NCBI GenBank assembly: GCA_014338405.1 | Contig: JTDE01002234.1 | Location: forward strand, 47,112-111,111 | Reading direction: 5' to 3' | DNA length: 64,000 nt | Origin: Paragonimus skrjabini miyazakii | Lineage: Eukaryota > Platyhelminthes > Trematoda > Plagiorchiida > Troglotrematidae | Position numbers and translations under genes: made by a program | Notes under the pieces: model-generated | Database searches by the model: none | What the model was told of the DNA's origin: nothing | Seen by the model: the letters and a program-made list of their open reading frames with translations, nothing else | Shown: positions 45,884-56,990 of the stretch, in pieces | Numbering within the stretch: position 1 is the first letter of the stretch | Layout: every line of letters starts with the position of its first letter

Positions 45884-46274
45884 CGCCAAAAACTGAGATA
45901 ACATACTGGCATCCGTCAGTGAAGTCTGCAGCCGGCAAAAACATAGACCAACAGTCATCGGAATCATAAGCATCTATGTTCCGAATATAGAAGGGTTGTA
46001 GCTGAAACGGTAGAAGTGGGAATTAGCGTTTTCGTCGGATAAATAGCGAGCATCAAAATTAGTCATTATCTGTCGGATAAATGAGCATTGACTCGCGTGC
46101 ACACGGCCAGCTGCCTTACAGCATGATCAATGGGCAACAAACAAAACGATACGCGCGTTTTTGATGATAGAGTGGGACGTGTTACGCATGTTTACACCAC
46201 ACCGTAGGTAGAAACAATCGGGTGATAACGTAGATTCTTTCCACCGGAGATTCTATCAGGGAAACAAACTGAAC
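45884..46274 (-). repeat. Right terminal inverted repeat of the Merlin element
   Basis: Reverse complement of 43846-44233. The open frame at 45785-45973 is the mirror of one in the left arm and is not a gene. Confidence 0.85.
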
Positions 46275-46939
46275 ATATAATTCAGGTTAATAATCAACAA
46301 ACAACCGTGGCTGGTATTAGCCAATCATTGACCATCACACAAATGCCTTTCACACAAAACTTCGCGAAAAATAACTTCGCCCCCTGTATACTTTACACCA
46401 TCACACCATCACCGTCGGTATTCAAGTACAACTTCTTTGGACTACATGGAAAAGCGGGAATTGTGAACAAACTAATCTACTTAGTCCTGCGCGGTGACCT
46501 ACTGCTTGCGCACGCATGTAATCATACTGCTTTGTGGATTTTGCACTTCATGATGTCATACTGTGAAGGTGACAGAAGCGGAGTACGACGTCGCCGTACA
46601 CGAATAGTTGCATAACGCAAGGGTAGAAAAACCAATCCGTGCCAACAGAGGACATGTGCGCACACCCAAGAATAACTTCATGACAACAGCACCAAAACAC
46701 TCTCACCTGTAGTTCCAGAACCATCTTGATTAGATATTCTACTAATGATACTCTTCTGTTTTTCAGCTTATCTTTTGAGAAATCGCAGCCGAAAATCCCG
46801 TCAACCTCCCAAAATCTGTGGTGGACCGTAATGTCTAGTGTCTTGCCGACATGCACATAGAAGAATGACCGTGATCACTGTATGTCGCATTGTGTATAGC
46901 ATACCCTGGTTGGTTAGTGGCTGTCTGGTTTGTAATACC
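46275..46939. other. No recognised feature
   Basis: This lies between Merlin and the integrase end of gypsy element 1. The 3' LTR of that element would be expected here (TGTTGT...ACAACA on the minus strand) but I do not find it. Confidence 0.5.
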
Positions 46940-47694
46940 GCGTTTGTCTTCATTTGCAGGTTGGTGAGCTGCGTTGAGTTTCTTACGTAGAGCTCTCCTT
47001 AACAGGCATTTTCCAAGTCGTTCTATGGTGGATGTTGCGATAGGTAAATAGCGCTTGAAGCACAGAGTCCTCCCATGTTTTCCCTTGTAACTGTGATGCC
47101 TGTATGCACTCCTTCAAAGAGCGATTCAAACGTTCCACCATATCATCACCTGAGGGATTGTTAGGAACAGTCCGTGAATGTTTTATTCCCTGCCGACGTA
47201 AAAATCTTCCAACTCATAACTGACAAATTGGGATCCATTATCGGTGACAATCTCTTCAGGAATCTGAAAGTGAGCAATAAGGTGCTCCATCCAGTGAATT
47301 ACCGTGGGTGGCGTGACATCTCGACAAATATGTGCCTTAGGCCATTTGCTGTAGTAGCAATTGGCGACAAGTATGATACGTTTGTTGAAGGAGCTGTCGC
47401 AAAAGGTCCCATAGTATCGATAGCCAGCTTGACCCACGGGCGCATAGGATATTCCACTGGCTGCACAGGGGCAACTATAGGTTTGGTTGATTTATCAGCG
47501 TGTTGACAAGGAGCGCAATTATTAACAAGGGTCTCGATTGACGAAGACATTCGTGGCCACCAGTACCATTCGTTAGCACAACGAAGGGTCCTTGTGATTC
47601 CAGGATGACCCTCATGAGCACAAAGCATAATCTCACGTTTTAAAGTAGATGGTGGAACGAACCGTGATCCACGCATGATGCAGTCGTTCATCAC
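46940..47694 (-). pseudogene. Integrase of gypsy element 1
   Basis: The HHCC zinc-binding part reads HEGHPGITRTLRC then CAPCQHADK (47620-47500). The core has KLAIDTMGPF (first Asp, about 47425), EEIVTDNGSQFVSYEL (second Asp, about 47235) and, after a stop near 47180, GDDMVERLNR-like sequence with the catalytic Glu in another frame (about 47135). KECIQASQLQGKTWEDSVLQ follows to about 47060. Catalytic residues are kept, but at least two frame breaks are present. Confidence 0.82.
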
Positions 47695-47714
47695 AGAAAG
47701 CTCCTGTCACACGG

Positions 47715-48425
47715 TTAGCAGCATTTTAGCGCGTCCGTAATATTTTTGACACTAGGCCATCCGGTAGAGATGTATTGTTCCAGTTGTTGGAGTTCATCGT
47801 CCATTTGTGTATGCTCTCGCAATCGCTTTCTGGTTACCGCATGAATTTCCAGATCAACAGTGGCAGCCACCATTTCGAATTCGTTCATGTAGTTTGTATC
47901 AATCTGTATAGATAAGTGTAATCGGGAAAGTGCGTCAGCTACTTGATTTTCGGAACCACTTCTATATTTAATTTTGAAGTCGTAATTCAATAGTCTGGCA
48001 TACCATCGACTGATCTTTAATGATCTATGACCTTTAGTTCCTTGACTGAGAAGTGTCGTTAATGCTACACGATCACTTCCCAGAGTAAAGCGTCTACCGA
48101 AGAGGTACATATGCCGCTTCTCACGGGCCCAGACACAAGCTAAAGCTTGTTTTTTGCTGCCCGAATATTTACGTTCCGTACCAGACAGTGTTCGTGGTGC
48201 GTACGCAATACTCTTTTCCTGTCCTTGTTGAATTTGAGAAAGACCGGCTCCTAGACCAACATCGGAGGCATCTGTTGAAACGAACGTGCTACAAGATTCA
48301 TCAAAGATACTGACAACAGGAACGGAAACAATCATCTGTTTCACGCGTGAAAATGCTTCTCTATGGGTGTCGGACCATTCGAAGGGAATATTGGATCTCG
48401 TAAGTAATCGCAATGGCTCAACCAC
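47715..48425 (-). pseudogene. RNase H domain of gypsy element 1
   Basis: A long open frame of 236 codons: FEWSDTHREAFSRVKQMI, TFVSTDASDVGLGAGLSQIQ (first acidic residue), RTLSGTERKYSGSKKQALAC, FTLGSDRVALTTLL (Asp kept; DH replaced by DR), then the end block FKIKYRSGSENQVADALSRL. It degrades RNA in the RNA-DNA hybrid. It lacks a junction in frame with RT and integrase, so the polyprotein is broken. Confidence 0.85.
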
Positions 48426-48514
48426 GGTAGCGAAATTCGAAAGTAGTATGAGCGGAGTCCGAGGTAACGTTTGAGTTGATTAGATTCGTAGGTTTTGGAG
48501 CATTCGCAATGGCC

Positions 48515-49253
48515 TCAGTATTTTCCACGTTGGAGGAGAACTCCTTCACCCGATATTATATGGTCGAGGAATGATATTTCAGTCACACAGAATACACACC
48601 TGTTCATGTTCAAACATAAATTCAGTTGATGGGGAAGGTCTAACACAGAGTGACAGTTGAAGCCATGTTCTTCTTTGGATTCTCCGAAAATACATGTCAT
48701 CCATGTACACAATAGAACCTCGGCATGAAGATAAAGACTGAGTCATAAATCTTTGCCAAGCCGATGAAGCTGAACTTAAGCCCAGTGTTAAAACTTTGTA
48801 CTGGAACAGACCTTCTGTAGTGAGAAAGGCCGTGAGAGGTTTGGAATCGTCCGTCAGTGGCATATGAAAGAATGCACTTTTGATATCCAATTTTGAGAAA
48901 AAGTTTGCTCCGATAGGTTTAATTAACAGTTCATCTTGATTAGGCAAAATGAATTTTTCAACTTCAATTTGATCGTTAAGTGCTCGAATATCTGTGCACA
49001 ATCGAACGCTACCGTCTTTTTTGAAGGTCGAAACTAATGGGCGTACCCAAGCCGAGCATGTTACTGGTTCAATTATGTCATTTTGCAGTATCAAATTGAT
49101 AGCGACAGAAACCGCATCCCGCTTTGCAAGAGGTATCGGTCGCGGCTGTGATATGGAGGACGGTTGTGCATTCGACTTCAAACAAATTTGGTGGACCACG
49201 TTGACTGCACGACCAATGGAATTAGCAAACAATTGTGGGTACTTATGATGCAA
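48515..49253 (-). pseudogene. Reverse transcriptase of gypsy element 1
   Basis: The first 190 or so codons are open: RPIPLAKRDAVSVAINL, STFKKDGSVRLCTDIRALND, FSKLDIKSAFFHMPL (first catalytic Asp, about residue 118) and SIVYMDDM (YMDD box, about residue 188). A shift just after YMDD breaks the frame; NRCVFCVTEISFLDHIISGE follows at about 48615-48555. The catalytic residues are intact, but the protein is not continuous. Confidence 0.85.
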
Positions 49254-49289
49254 TAATGACAGAAGCTATTGTCATACGTTCAACAGAGG

Positions 49290-49875
49290 GTACCAGGTTC
49301 AGAGCAACTATTGCGTTGCGACCTAACAATGGTTTTCTGTCAGTGTTGCATATATATATATACAGCAACAGAAGCAGGTGGAGAAAGTTCAACATACAGT
49401 TGGAGTAATATAAATTCTTCCATTTCTGTAGGTGCGTTGGAGTAGCTGTTAGATTTATAAACCGTTGGGTACACAGGTAGATGTTTGAAATGACGCTCAC
49501 AAAATGAAAAGGGAATTATAATTATTGGAGATGCAGAGTCTAGTTCCATTTTAAGGGGCAGTTTTATGGCCGAAGTTAGAAAATGAATGGTTCGAACATC
49601 GGAACGTGGTAATCGTGGCTCTTTAATAGACATGGAAGCAGTAGCATTTTCGTCAAAACGTAAAGCATAAATTGTTTCTACGGCAGGAAATTCTTCTGGC
49701 TCAGTAACAGTACATGCTTTTGGCGCATGTACCAAGCATGTACGGCGGACTTTTGCAAAGTGACCGATTTTAAAATAACTTGAACATTTGGCAGTTCTTG
49801 CTGGGCATTCTAGATTATTCGCTTGATGTGTTGTTGATCCACAACAGAAACATTTTCCGAAAGGTTGAAAGGTAG
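49290..49875 (-). pseudogene. Zinc knuckle and aspartic protease of gypsy element 1
   Basis: The frame from 49888 has a CCHC knuckle CFCCGSTTHQANNLEC, and a second, altered one (CSSYFKIGHFAKVRRTC, Tyr in place of a Cys). The protease active site reads LKMELDSASPIIIIPFS near 49550, where DTG/DSG has become DSA, a change that should abolish activity. It ends with PLLGRNAIVALNL near 49330 after a stop at an AT-repeat (TATATATATA, about 49350). The protease would process Gag-Pol. Confidence 0.72.
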
Positions 49876-50507
49876 CGGACCACTCCAAAGCTTTATCATT
49901 GATACCGACTGTGGCGACTTTGGGAACAATTCACAATGCGATCGAACTTTCTCTTCAATACGGGCCATTTCACAGGCCTTCCCCCAAGATAGTTTGGATG
50001 CATCCTCAGTCAAGAGAGATTCACGAAACTTTTCATTTCGTACTCCGAAGATAAACGGTTGTATAAGCATTCAGTCTTCAAGTTTCTTAGTAGGTATTTT
50101 AGAATACTCACACGAATGGATGGCTCTTAAAAGTCGAGAAATGAATCCTTTTAGTGGTTCTCCGGTTTGCTGGCTGATGCGGGAAAAATAAATCTGGGGG
50201 CGTGTTCGTTGGTAACGGCCCCTAGTATTTTGGCAACGGCGGTAAAAGCTCTCGCTAGGGTGTTTTTGTGACGCAGAGAATGAATGTCAAACTGCCTCTG
50301 CACTTCAGTACCCAGATGATTGCGAATAAGTTTTAGTTTAGTTGGCTCTGTCGGGTCCAACGACGGATTTACCACATTGAGTAAATCCAGGTAATCCGCA
50401 AACGTCGTGTTCCAAGTGATCCACGAATCTGGGGTTGGAAATATTGCTGGATCCATCCAAAATGTTGCAGGAGCATTAAGTGAAGTGATCATTGCTCGCG
50501 AAGCCAT
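49810..50507 (-). pseudogene. Gag of gypsy element 1, broken
   Basis: Gag is the capsid protein that packages element RNA. ATG at 50507 opens MASRAMITSLNAPATFW and continues through WITWNTTFADYLDLLNVV and RNHLGTEVQRQFD. A shift near 50190 leads to GEPLKGFISRLLRAIH, a TGA at about 50073, then RNEKFRESLLTEDASKLSW and GKACEMARIEEKVRSHC. The start coincides with the end of the LTR. Confidence 0.75.
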
Positions 50508-50508
50508 T

Positions 50509-50711
50509 TGTTGTATCGTAAATTAGAACGCATGGCAGTCGTAACGAGCGTAAGCAGCATATATGCAATCTGACCCATAGACGTAACACGTAACATTAAA
50601 CCAGTGAACGAGTTAGAGTTAAACCAATCATAGTCGCGATGCATCACCCGAGTGTGTGAGCAGCCAATCAGATACGAGGTGAATGTAATGGATGCGCCTA
50701 CACATACAACA
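50509..50711 (-). repeat. 5' LTR of gypsy element 1
   Basis: 203 bp from TGTTGTATGTGT (at 50711) to TACGATACAACA (ending 50509), matching 194-406. Gag starts two bases later, so the leader is almost absent. The primer-binding site would have to overlap the gag start (TGGCTTCGCGAGC); I cannot name the tRNA. Confidence 0.68.
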
Positions 50712-52859
50712 GCCATAGGGGTATGAAGCGATTCTGATTAGTGGAAAAGTTCGGTGGCGCCTGTTTGAAAACCGAATAAAAATTGTCCTTTGTGGTGCAT
50801 GGAAGAATGCTTAGTTTTCCATGAACTTACAAATTACATGCACTGAACGCGGGTAAACCACACGTAAAGTCACCGTCCTCTAAATATACCAATGTTTGTG
50901 AGACGCTTACACGACGAAGACGAACCAGTTGCAGGGCACTGCCTCGGTAATTCTCACTTGCAATTTGTGCCCTTGCGCTTTCGTTACACTATCTAGTTCA
51001 AAACAGCTTAGTTACTTCGACAACTGCTGCTTTCCACTGAAGTAGCCTCATATTTTTCCGACTGACACTACAGATCTTCTTGAAAACCCTTCTGGAAATT
51101 GGGCATGAAATGTTCCATCAAGGTCAGTGGGTACCAAAATGCCTTTCTACAACTATGATTATGACGTTTTGGTGAACGCTTCGACCGGTGCTCCCATCGT
51201 TATATTTGGCATAGTCGTTGGAAATTTGCTTAACCACAGAGACGGACAAAAATCTACCGCCGCGGACCCACTTTCGTGGAGCTCGCAAATCCCAGGTATG
51301 CTACAGGTAAGACTTCTGTCGGTACGGGACGGTAATATCGAATGTATTGAAAGAAAGAACATTAGACTCACGCTGTAGTAGCCTTTTTATACGACGTTCC
51401 GCATGTAACTAATTTTATCTGAATACTGTCGCAGTTATTCTAATTTCACAATTGTAGCGTTGTACCCACGTCGTTACTGTTGTTAGTTACGCGTGATTGA
51501 ATGCCAACAGAAGGTGAAACGAACCCATTCTAAAATAAGGTGCACATGAGCAATTAGTCGGGGTGTTGGGGAGTTTTCCAGATCATACCGTCCACGTTAG
51601 CTCTACAGTCTGCAGCGAAAGTAGTAAAAAATGGTTGACAAATTTTTATTAATGAAAGTAAATTTGGTCTCTTTTTTAGTTTGCTGCTGCCGTATGACAT
51701 CTTGAATGAGTTATACTAGTTCTAATGCAACCTCAAAATTAAGTTCACTGCAGTATGATGAATTTGAATCTACTTATATCTTTCATCCACATTCCACTTT
51801 ACAGGCTAGAGTTTTGTAACCACCTGTAGATTTCACTGGACTCCTTACGGTTTGATGTGCAAAATAGCTCCCAAACTCGTGGATGAATATTGTATCTAAG
51901 CTAACGAGAAAGTTCCCGTGATTTATGTTGTCCGATTATTTGTTCGCATGCTATATGATTTTGAAGGGCAAACCCGAACCGCACACTTTCCCGGTTTACT
52001 CGGCGGCCAGCCTCAAGCCCACCTAGCTGATTTATATATCTGTGCCACTTCCAGCGCTATAAGATGCCTTTCGTATAATAAGTATCCGGGCTCTCCACTT
52101 AACGGCTCTTACATTTCGCGTCTGGTAAATTTGTACCCGAGACAATGGACCCAGTACGTCGTGCTCTAAAGTCTTGTATGCTCCTTATATGCAGGTAAAT
52201 TATAATGCGGTTACAAATTTTGCATTCGACCGCGGATAAGATGGCAGGCGTCTAGATCTGCAAATTTAGGTGAATTTTTGCTGAGGGAATTTTAGCGAGT
52301 TACGCCTAGCCCAAAAATGGATCCCCATATTGAAAACAACATTAGATCGAACAATTTCTACGGTACTATTTAAGAAATGCATCAATAATTACAAAAAGCA
52401 AACCTCAGTCGTTTGCGACAATAGTCTCGTCCAGGAAAATCAATGGTTTCTCAACAGAACCAACAAGGTCAAAGGTGAGCCGTTACGTATGTAGGCCAGG
52501 GCAAAAATGGTTGTTCGCACCGCGGGCATTTATTAACACCAGTTTAATAAAACAAAACGGGGTGGGTGAGGTGACGGGAAGGAATGTCAGGTTAGTGGGA
52601 AAAATAGGGAATGCAAACGATGGGGACGAATTTTCTCAGTTCATGGGTCCACAAATTTACAGATGTAACCTCCATCAGTAGAGCTTGAGGAGGAGTGAGT
52701 ACTTCTATCGCTAAGTTAGTTCGTTGTTCTTTATATCGGAAGCCCAAAGTTCTCTCAGCCTTATGTGCGCAACGAGCAGACTTTAATGTAAACAGGTAAA
52801 GATGCCAAGGAAGCGGATCTGCGACAACTCTTAGCATGACCACACACTAGCTGTCAGAG
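50712..52859. other. No recognised gene; one possible exon at 51127-51300
   Basis: The frame at 51127-51378 (+) begins MGTKMPFYNYDYDVLV and includes APIVIFGIVVGNLLNHRDG; it is followed at about 51297 by a CAG/GTATGC donor-like site. It could be a host exon but I do not recognise the family. The frame at 51918-52169 (+) has no motif. Confidence 0.35.
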
Positions 52860-53170
52860 AAGACTAATGTCAACGGAAACTCCAATCCACCTTCAGAATT
52901 CAAACGAGCGTCGGAGTGCGTGGGCGGCGTTCCAAACGGCAATGGCTAAGACGTTGTTATCTTGGGAACCGTAGCCAACAGCTCTGAAAATTATGCAGAG
53001 TAATTATTTAATCACGGGCAAAGCTGCGGTATCCACGCCAGCACACTAATTTTGATGTTAGTGGTATGTAGTAGATTCGCATTTACGGGAAAACGTAAAT
53101 ATGTACGGGTAGCTAGCGAGGCAAATTGCAAATCACAGGGAGTTTCAGATTTTGAACATGGCAAAGGGAT
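52860..53170 (+). repeat. Diverged copy of one arm of the 57.6-59.2 kb inverted-repeat element
   Basis: Blocks such as AATGTCAACGGAAACTCCA, CAAACGAGCGTC, GGCGGCGTTCC and TCACAGGGAGTTTCAGATTT follow the order of the right arm at 58870-59170, with many changes. No matching opposite arm is seen next to it. Confidence 0.55.
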
Positions 53171-53519
53171 TTCTGAAGCTGTCCACCACTGACTTTTAGG
53201 GTGAAATTTTATTTCTTATTCAGTACAGTTTCTGTAACGCTGTCGGCCCTGGAATTGGCATTTTGTTGTTTGGCTGTTCACCATTTTTTGTGGCCAGGGA
53301 TGACTTCATAGGCTAAACAAGAAGCAATAATTGTCCACTCTTTAAGCGTATCTCCGGTATTTAAGGACAATTTTAAATCTGCGACCATTCCCATAAATAG
53401 GTAGATTTGTGAGGAACAATTCGGTATACGTTCGGTCCTCGCACAAGGACGATTCGTACGTCTTCCTTGAAAAGCAGCCAAATTGCAAAAAATGCAACAG
53501 GATCTGAAAACAAGGCGCA
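53171..53519. other. No recognised feature
   Basis: Short stretch between two repeats, no motif. Confidence 0.4.
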
Positions 53520-53900
53520 CATTTTCAGTAGCTTGGAAATATGGTGAGTATTAGTGTGTGGCCCTATGTGAGACTAAAGAAGGCAATCAAGGGAAAGGTG
53601 GTGAAAGCAAGAGTGGGTATCGGGTAAAATTTGCGTGGAGCCCTCGAATAATTAAACAAGACTTGAACAGGGGCACGTGAAACAACTTTGAAAAATAGAG
53701 TAATAGATGAGTCTTTCAAAATTACAAGCATCTGCTGAGTGCGGCTGGTTGCATCATCTAAGAAGGTATCACTAATTTCCTATCGAGCATCTTTCAAGTT
53801 GCGTGCATAGGAGCATGTGCACAGAACAGATAAGCAGAAAATACGGTCGCAGACGGGATCCTTTTAGAATCCACATGGCGGTCGGTCATTACATTTTTTA
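53520..53900 (+). repeat. Dispersed repeat family R, copy 2
   Basis: Shares AGAGTAATAGATGAGTC, a GGTTGCA..ATCTAAGAA block, TGTGCACAGAACAGATAAGC and GACGGGATCCTTTTAGAA with copy 1, in the same order, strongly diverged. Confidence 0.55.
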
Positions 53901-54949
53901 CGTAATCTGTTTTGAAACGTCACTGGAGCCTGAATATAATCAACGCTGGTTATCTTAATGAGGTAACACTTGCTTTCACTCTTCGCTCTGGAACCCACGT
54001 GTGCGTGGTTTGGTATCATCTTGTTGAGAAAGACGCTGATATGGCAATCACCTTTCAGTCGAGATAGATTAGTGTTAAATTTTTTGTACCTTACCACCTA
54101 GTTAACCATTGGGGGGTTGCAATGATTTTTCTTTATTTATCCCTCCACTCTTATTTTACTTGATCTTATTGATCACTCGATAATCAAAACAGGCTTTGAA
54201 ACTGGAAAAAGAAACCGAAAAAATCCGTAAATCCTTCTTCAAGTGGGACAGTCGCAACTGTTCTCTGGTACTTCGGTGCAGATACTCTGGACTCTCCATT
54301 GGCAACAGCCACTTCGTCCTGTTCAAATTGAACTCGACCTTGAACTTGAACTTTTATTTTCATCCAGCATTTGTATTTGTTCTTCCTTGAGGATTCATTA
54401 ACATAAGAATTTTAGACAAAGGTTACCTCGCCAGTCGCACACATTAAGGCGTCGATGTTGGGCTTATTTGACATGTCACGTGTTCGCTCAGCTTAAGGGG
54501 TTTTATAATAACCACTTCTACGTTTACGATTGACGGAACGCATATACAGTTGTGTAGATTTCGATAATTGATTTTGAATCTTCTGTAATAGGGCGATGGA
54601 GTTAGGGGGGTTGACGCCGTTATCTAATACTTATTGTTCGTTTGTCGCGTAGTCGAAACAATTACAAATTATTCACGAGCCTATCCTTTGCAAATCTAAC
54701 AGATAACACTCATAAACGGCCCAACAGTTCAAGATTAAGTGTGTCGCGGTGTTAATTCCCCCGGACTGGCTATCCACATACCCAGGGTTCCCAAGCGTTA
54801 TGCCATGGCGCTTCGGCTGTCACAATGAATCTACAGGCAAACTTTGAACATTAGGCTACCCAACCTACAAACAAGCAGACCTAAACAAACTTACATAAGT
54901 GCGTTTGGTCGGCAAATCCAGCGGAACACTGACGTAACTGCAAACTAAG
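53901..54949. other. No recognised gene
   Basis: Short frames only; the one at 54196-54390 (+) is a low-complexity, Leu/Phe-rich run without motif. Confidence 0.4.
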
Positions 54950-55250
54950 GACGAATTTCTTCTGAAGCTTACGTGGATCTTGGGAATTCAAACGGGCGTG
55001 GGATTGGTTAGGTGGCATTCCCAACAAGAGCGACCGAAGAACTTTATCACCTTGAAGAATGAGGCCTACAATAATGTGATCGATGTAAACTTACTATACC
55101 TCAACGAGTGAAGTTGTTTGTCCCGCCAGCACGATTAGTTCTGAGATCAGTGGTTTTTAGTAAGCTCACATCTAAAAGTCAACAGGAAAGACTGTGGTGG
55201 TAGTAATTACGCAACTTCTACATATCCATATGTTTGGAATTTTGGGGTCA
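54950..55250 (+). repeat. Second diverged copy of an arm of the 57.6-59.2 kb element
   Basis: GGGAATTCAAACGGGCGTGG, GGTGGCATTCCCAACA and a TTGGAATTTTGGGGTC end correspond to the order of the 58880-59180 arm. The match is weak but colinear. Confidence 0.42.
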
Positions 55251-55659
55251 TCCAGAGCGATCCCAGGGTGAATACTCTTGGTGTTCATCTATTTTCAATG
55301 TTCGCTGCGTGAAATATCTGTTCTTCCCTTACGGAAGACGGCGCTGTCGTTGTGGTGGTAAATACTCGGTGAATGTTTTATTAACCAATCCGGGATTGTT
55401 TCCGCATGCCATTAGAGATTCTGCCCAAAAAGCTTGCTTCAGCCGAGACAATCACAGAACAAGGTTGCATCTGGTAGATAATAAGTTAGTCTGGCAGTAT
55501 ATTCCATTCCCTAGCCAACACAGCTTGCCAATTGGACATGTCAGGGATTGTGAAAGAGAGGTTAGTGTGCAGTCGACCCGCGTTCACGGAGAGCTTTGAA
55601 AGCTTTCCCTGAGAAGCAATTCATTTTTAGCGTCGAAAGGTGCCGAACCAAAAGAAAGC

Positions 55660-56335
55660 GGTAGGGTTACGAAACAAACCGTATATATCCAGAAATTTTT
55701 GGAAATATGGTGAGTCGTCAGCTCAAGCCTCGTCAGGAACCAATGGCAGCAATCAGATGAACAGAAGAGATGAACTTGAGATTAGCCCCAGCTAACTCGG
55801 CGGTACACAAAAGCGCGCCAAACAAAAAGTGCAAAAATCCTTCGAGTCCGTTAAACAACACTCAAAAAAGTGTAAATTTAACGACCCTGAAGAATGAAAT
55901 AATCGGTGTGTAACGCACCATGCTGCTGTATTGTTGCCGTCATTTTAGCTTTCGAATGCGTAAGTCATGCGCATGTCTTACTGATCCTCTGGTTGGTGCT
56001 CGTATCTGTTACCTCCTCTTACAGGACTAGGTTTGGAACCCTCACTTCAGAAGAACGCTGTTCTCCGGTGACTCCAGGTTGCACAAAGTTGGCCTGAGAG
56101 TGTAATGGGTAAACGAAGCCAGAACGTCTGGCCTGCCAGTTACGGATGAGTCGTTGGCAAAAGGGCAAGCATTCGCTGCTTGCAATTAGTCGCACAACTG
56201 AAGAACTTGATACTGAGTTCGCATCAGATCTCCCGTAGCAGACGCACACAGAAGCATGCGTACAAAACATGCGAACGGGGAAATATGTATGTAACCAGGA
56301 TCCTTAAAGAAGGCACATGATAGTTGGTCACTGGA
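55660..56335 (+). repeat. Dispersed repeat family R, copy 3, interrupted
   Basis: Left part 55660-55905 and right part 56145-56335 match copy 1 (GTTAAACAACACTCAAAAA, GAATGAAATAATCG, then GTCGCACAACTGAAGAA and CAGGATCCTTAAAGAAGGCA). About 240 bp at 55906-56144 have no counterpart and form an insertion of unknown nature. Confidence 0.6.
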
Positions 56336-56599
56336 AGTCTTTTCAGGCGTTCTACTTCCAGAAAGAACTCTCTTAGCATGTTCATCTTACATGTTTTGTG
56401 GATTTCTGTCCAACTAAAACGGGATCATTTTTACTGCAGTTGGATTTTCTGGCACTTCAAAAAAGAAACTGTTGCTCGATGACAAAAAACTGTCGCTAGA
56501 TACATAACTTGAGAATGCGTGTTTCAGCGACCGGAAATCGTGTGGCTTCTCTAAGAACCCCGGCTGCCATCATATAATCCCGCTTGTTCGCTACGTGCA

Positions 56600-56990
56600 C
56601 ATTATTTTGTGTAGGCCGGTTATAGGACGCCGGATGCAAACTCAGTGCCACTTTCTTCAATCGTGCAACTAATTGTACTCAGTGAATGCCTGATCTCTTC
56701 CTAACGAACCATCTACTATCCCGTTCCTCAAAGTCGTTTAAGCTGGACCTTTTCGAGCGTTCTTTATTGCACTCGAAGGTTCCACGCACTTTTGAGTGCT
56801 GCCCGGTGGGCTGTAGCCCATCTCGCGTTTCTTTTCTTTCCCATCTTGGTTGATGACGTTTGTCCCATACTGGGCTAGAGCTAACTATTTATCACATTTC
56901 CATACACCGTTGAAAATGTAGGGTTTGTTTCGAAACCCTACTACGATCTTTAGTTCGATGCCTGTTAAGACTACGTTGCGATTGCTCTTC
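56600..56990 (-). repeat. Dispersed repeat family R, copy 4 (inverted)
   Basis: The minus strand begins CTGAAGAGCAATCGCAACGT at 56990, then TTAACAGGCATCGAACTA, GCACTCAAAAGTGCGTGGAA and AAGAAAGTGGCACTGAG, as in copy 1. It lies 265 bp from copy 3 in the opposite orientation. Confidence 0.62.

Larger units (their letters stand above)
43846..46274 (+). mobile_element. Merlin-family DNA transposon with long terminal inverted repeats
   Basis: Near-identical inverted arms (43846-44233 and 45884-46274) enclose a plus-strand transposase of the ISXO2/IS1016-like type. Merlin elements with inverted repeats up to several hundred bp were described from flatworms and other animals (established). Here the outer ends are hard to fix; similarity fades near 43846 and 46274, and I could not identify an 8-9 bp target duplication. 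A solo LTR (45412-45692) is nested inside. The matching arms suggest fairly recent activity or gene conversion. Confidence 0.8.
46940..50711 (-). mobile_element. Ty3/gypsy LTR retrotransposon 1, 5' LTR to integrase, 3' LTR missing
   Basis: The minus strand carries, in order, LTR (50711-50509), gag, zinc knuckle, protease, reverse transcriptase, RNase H and integrase: the Ty3/gypsy order. Several frameshifts and stops are scattered through it, but every domain is recognisable, so it is younger than gypsy element 2. The 3' LTR is absent and similarity ends near 46940, so the copy is 3'-truncated. A solo LTR of the same family is at 194-406. Confidence 0.9.

Noticed and set aside
45785..45973. 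Frame beginning MLMIPMTVGLCFCRLQTSLT, also seen at 44146-44376
   Set aside because: The two are mirror images in the Merlin inverted repeats, not paralogous genes.
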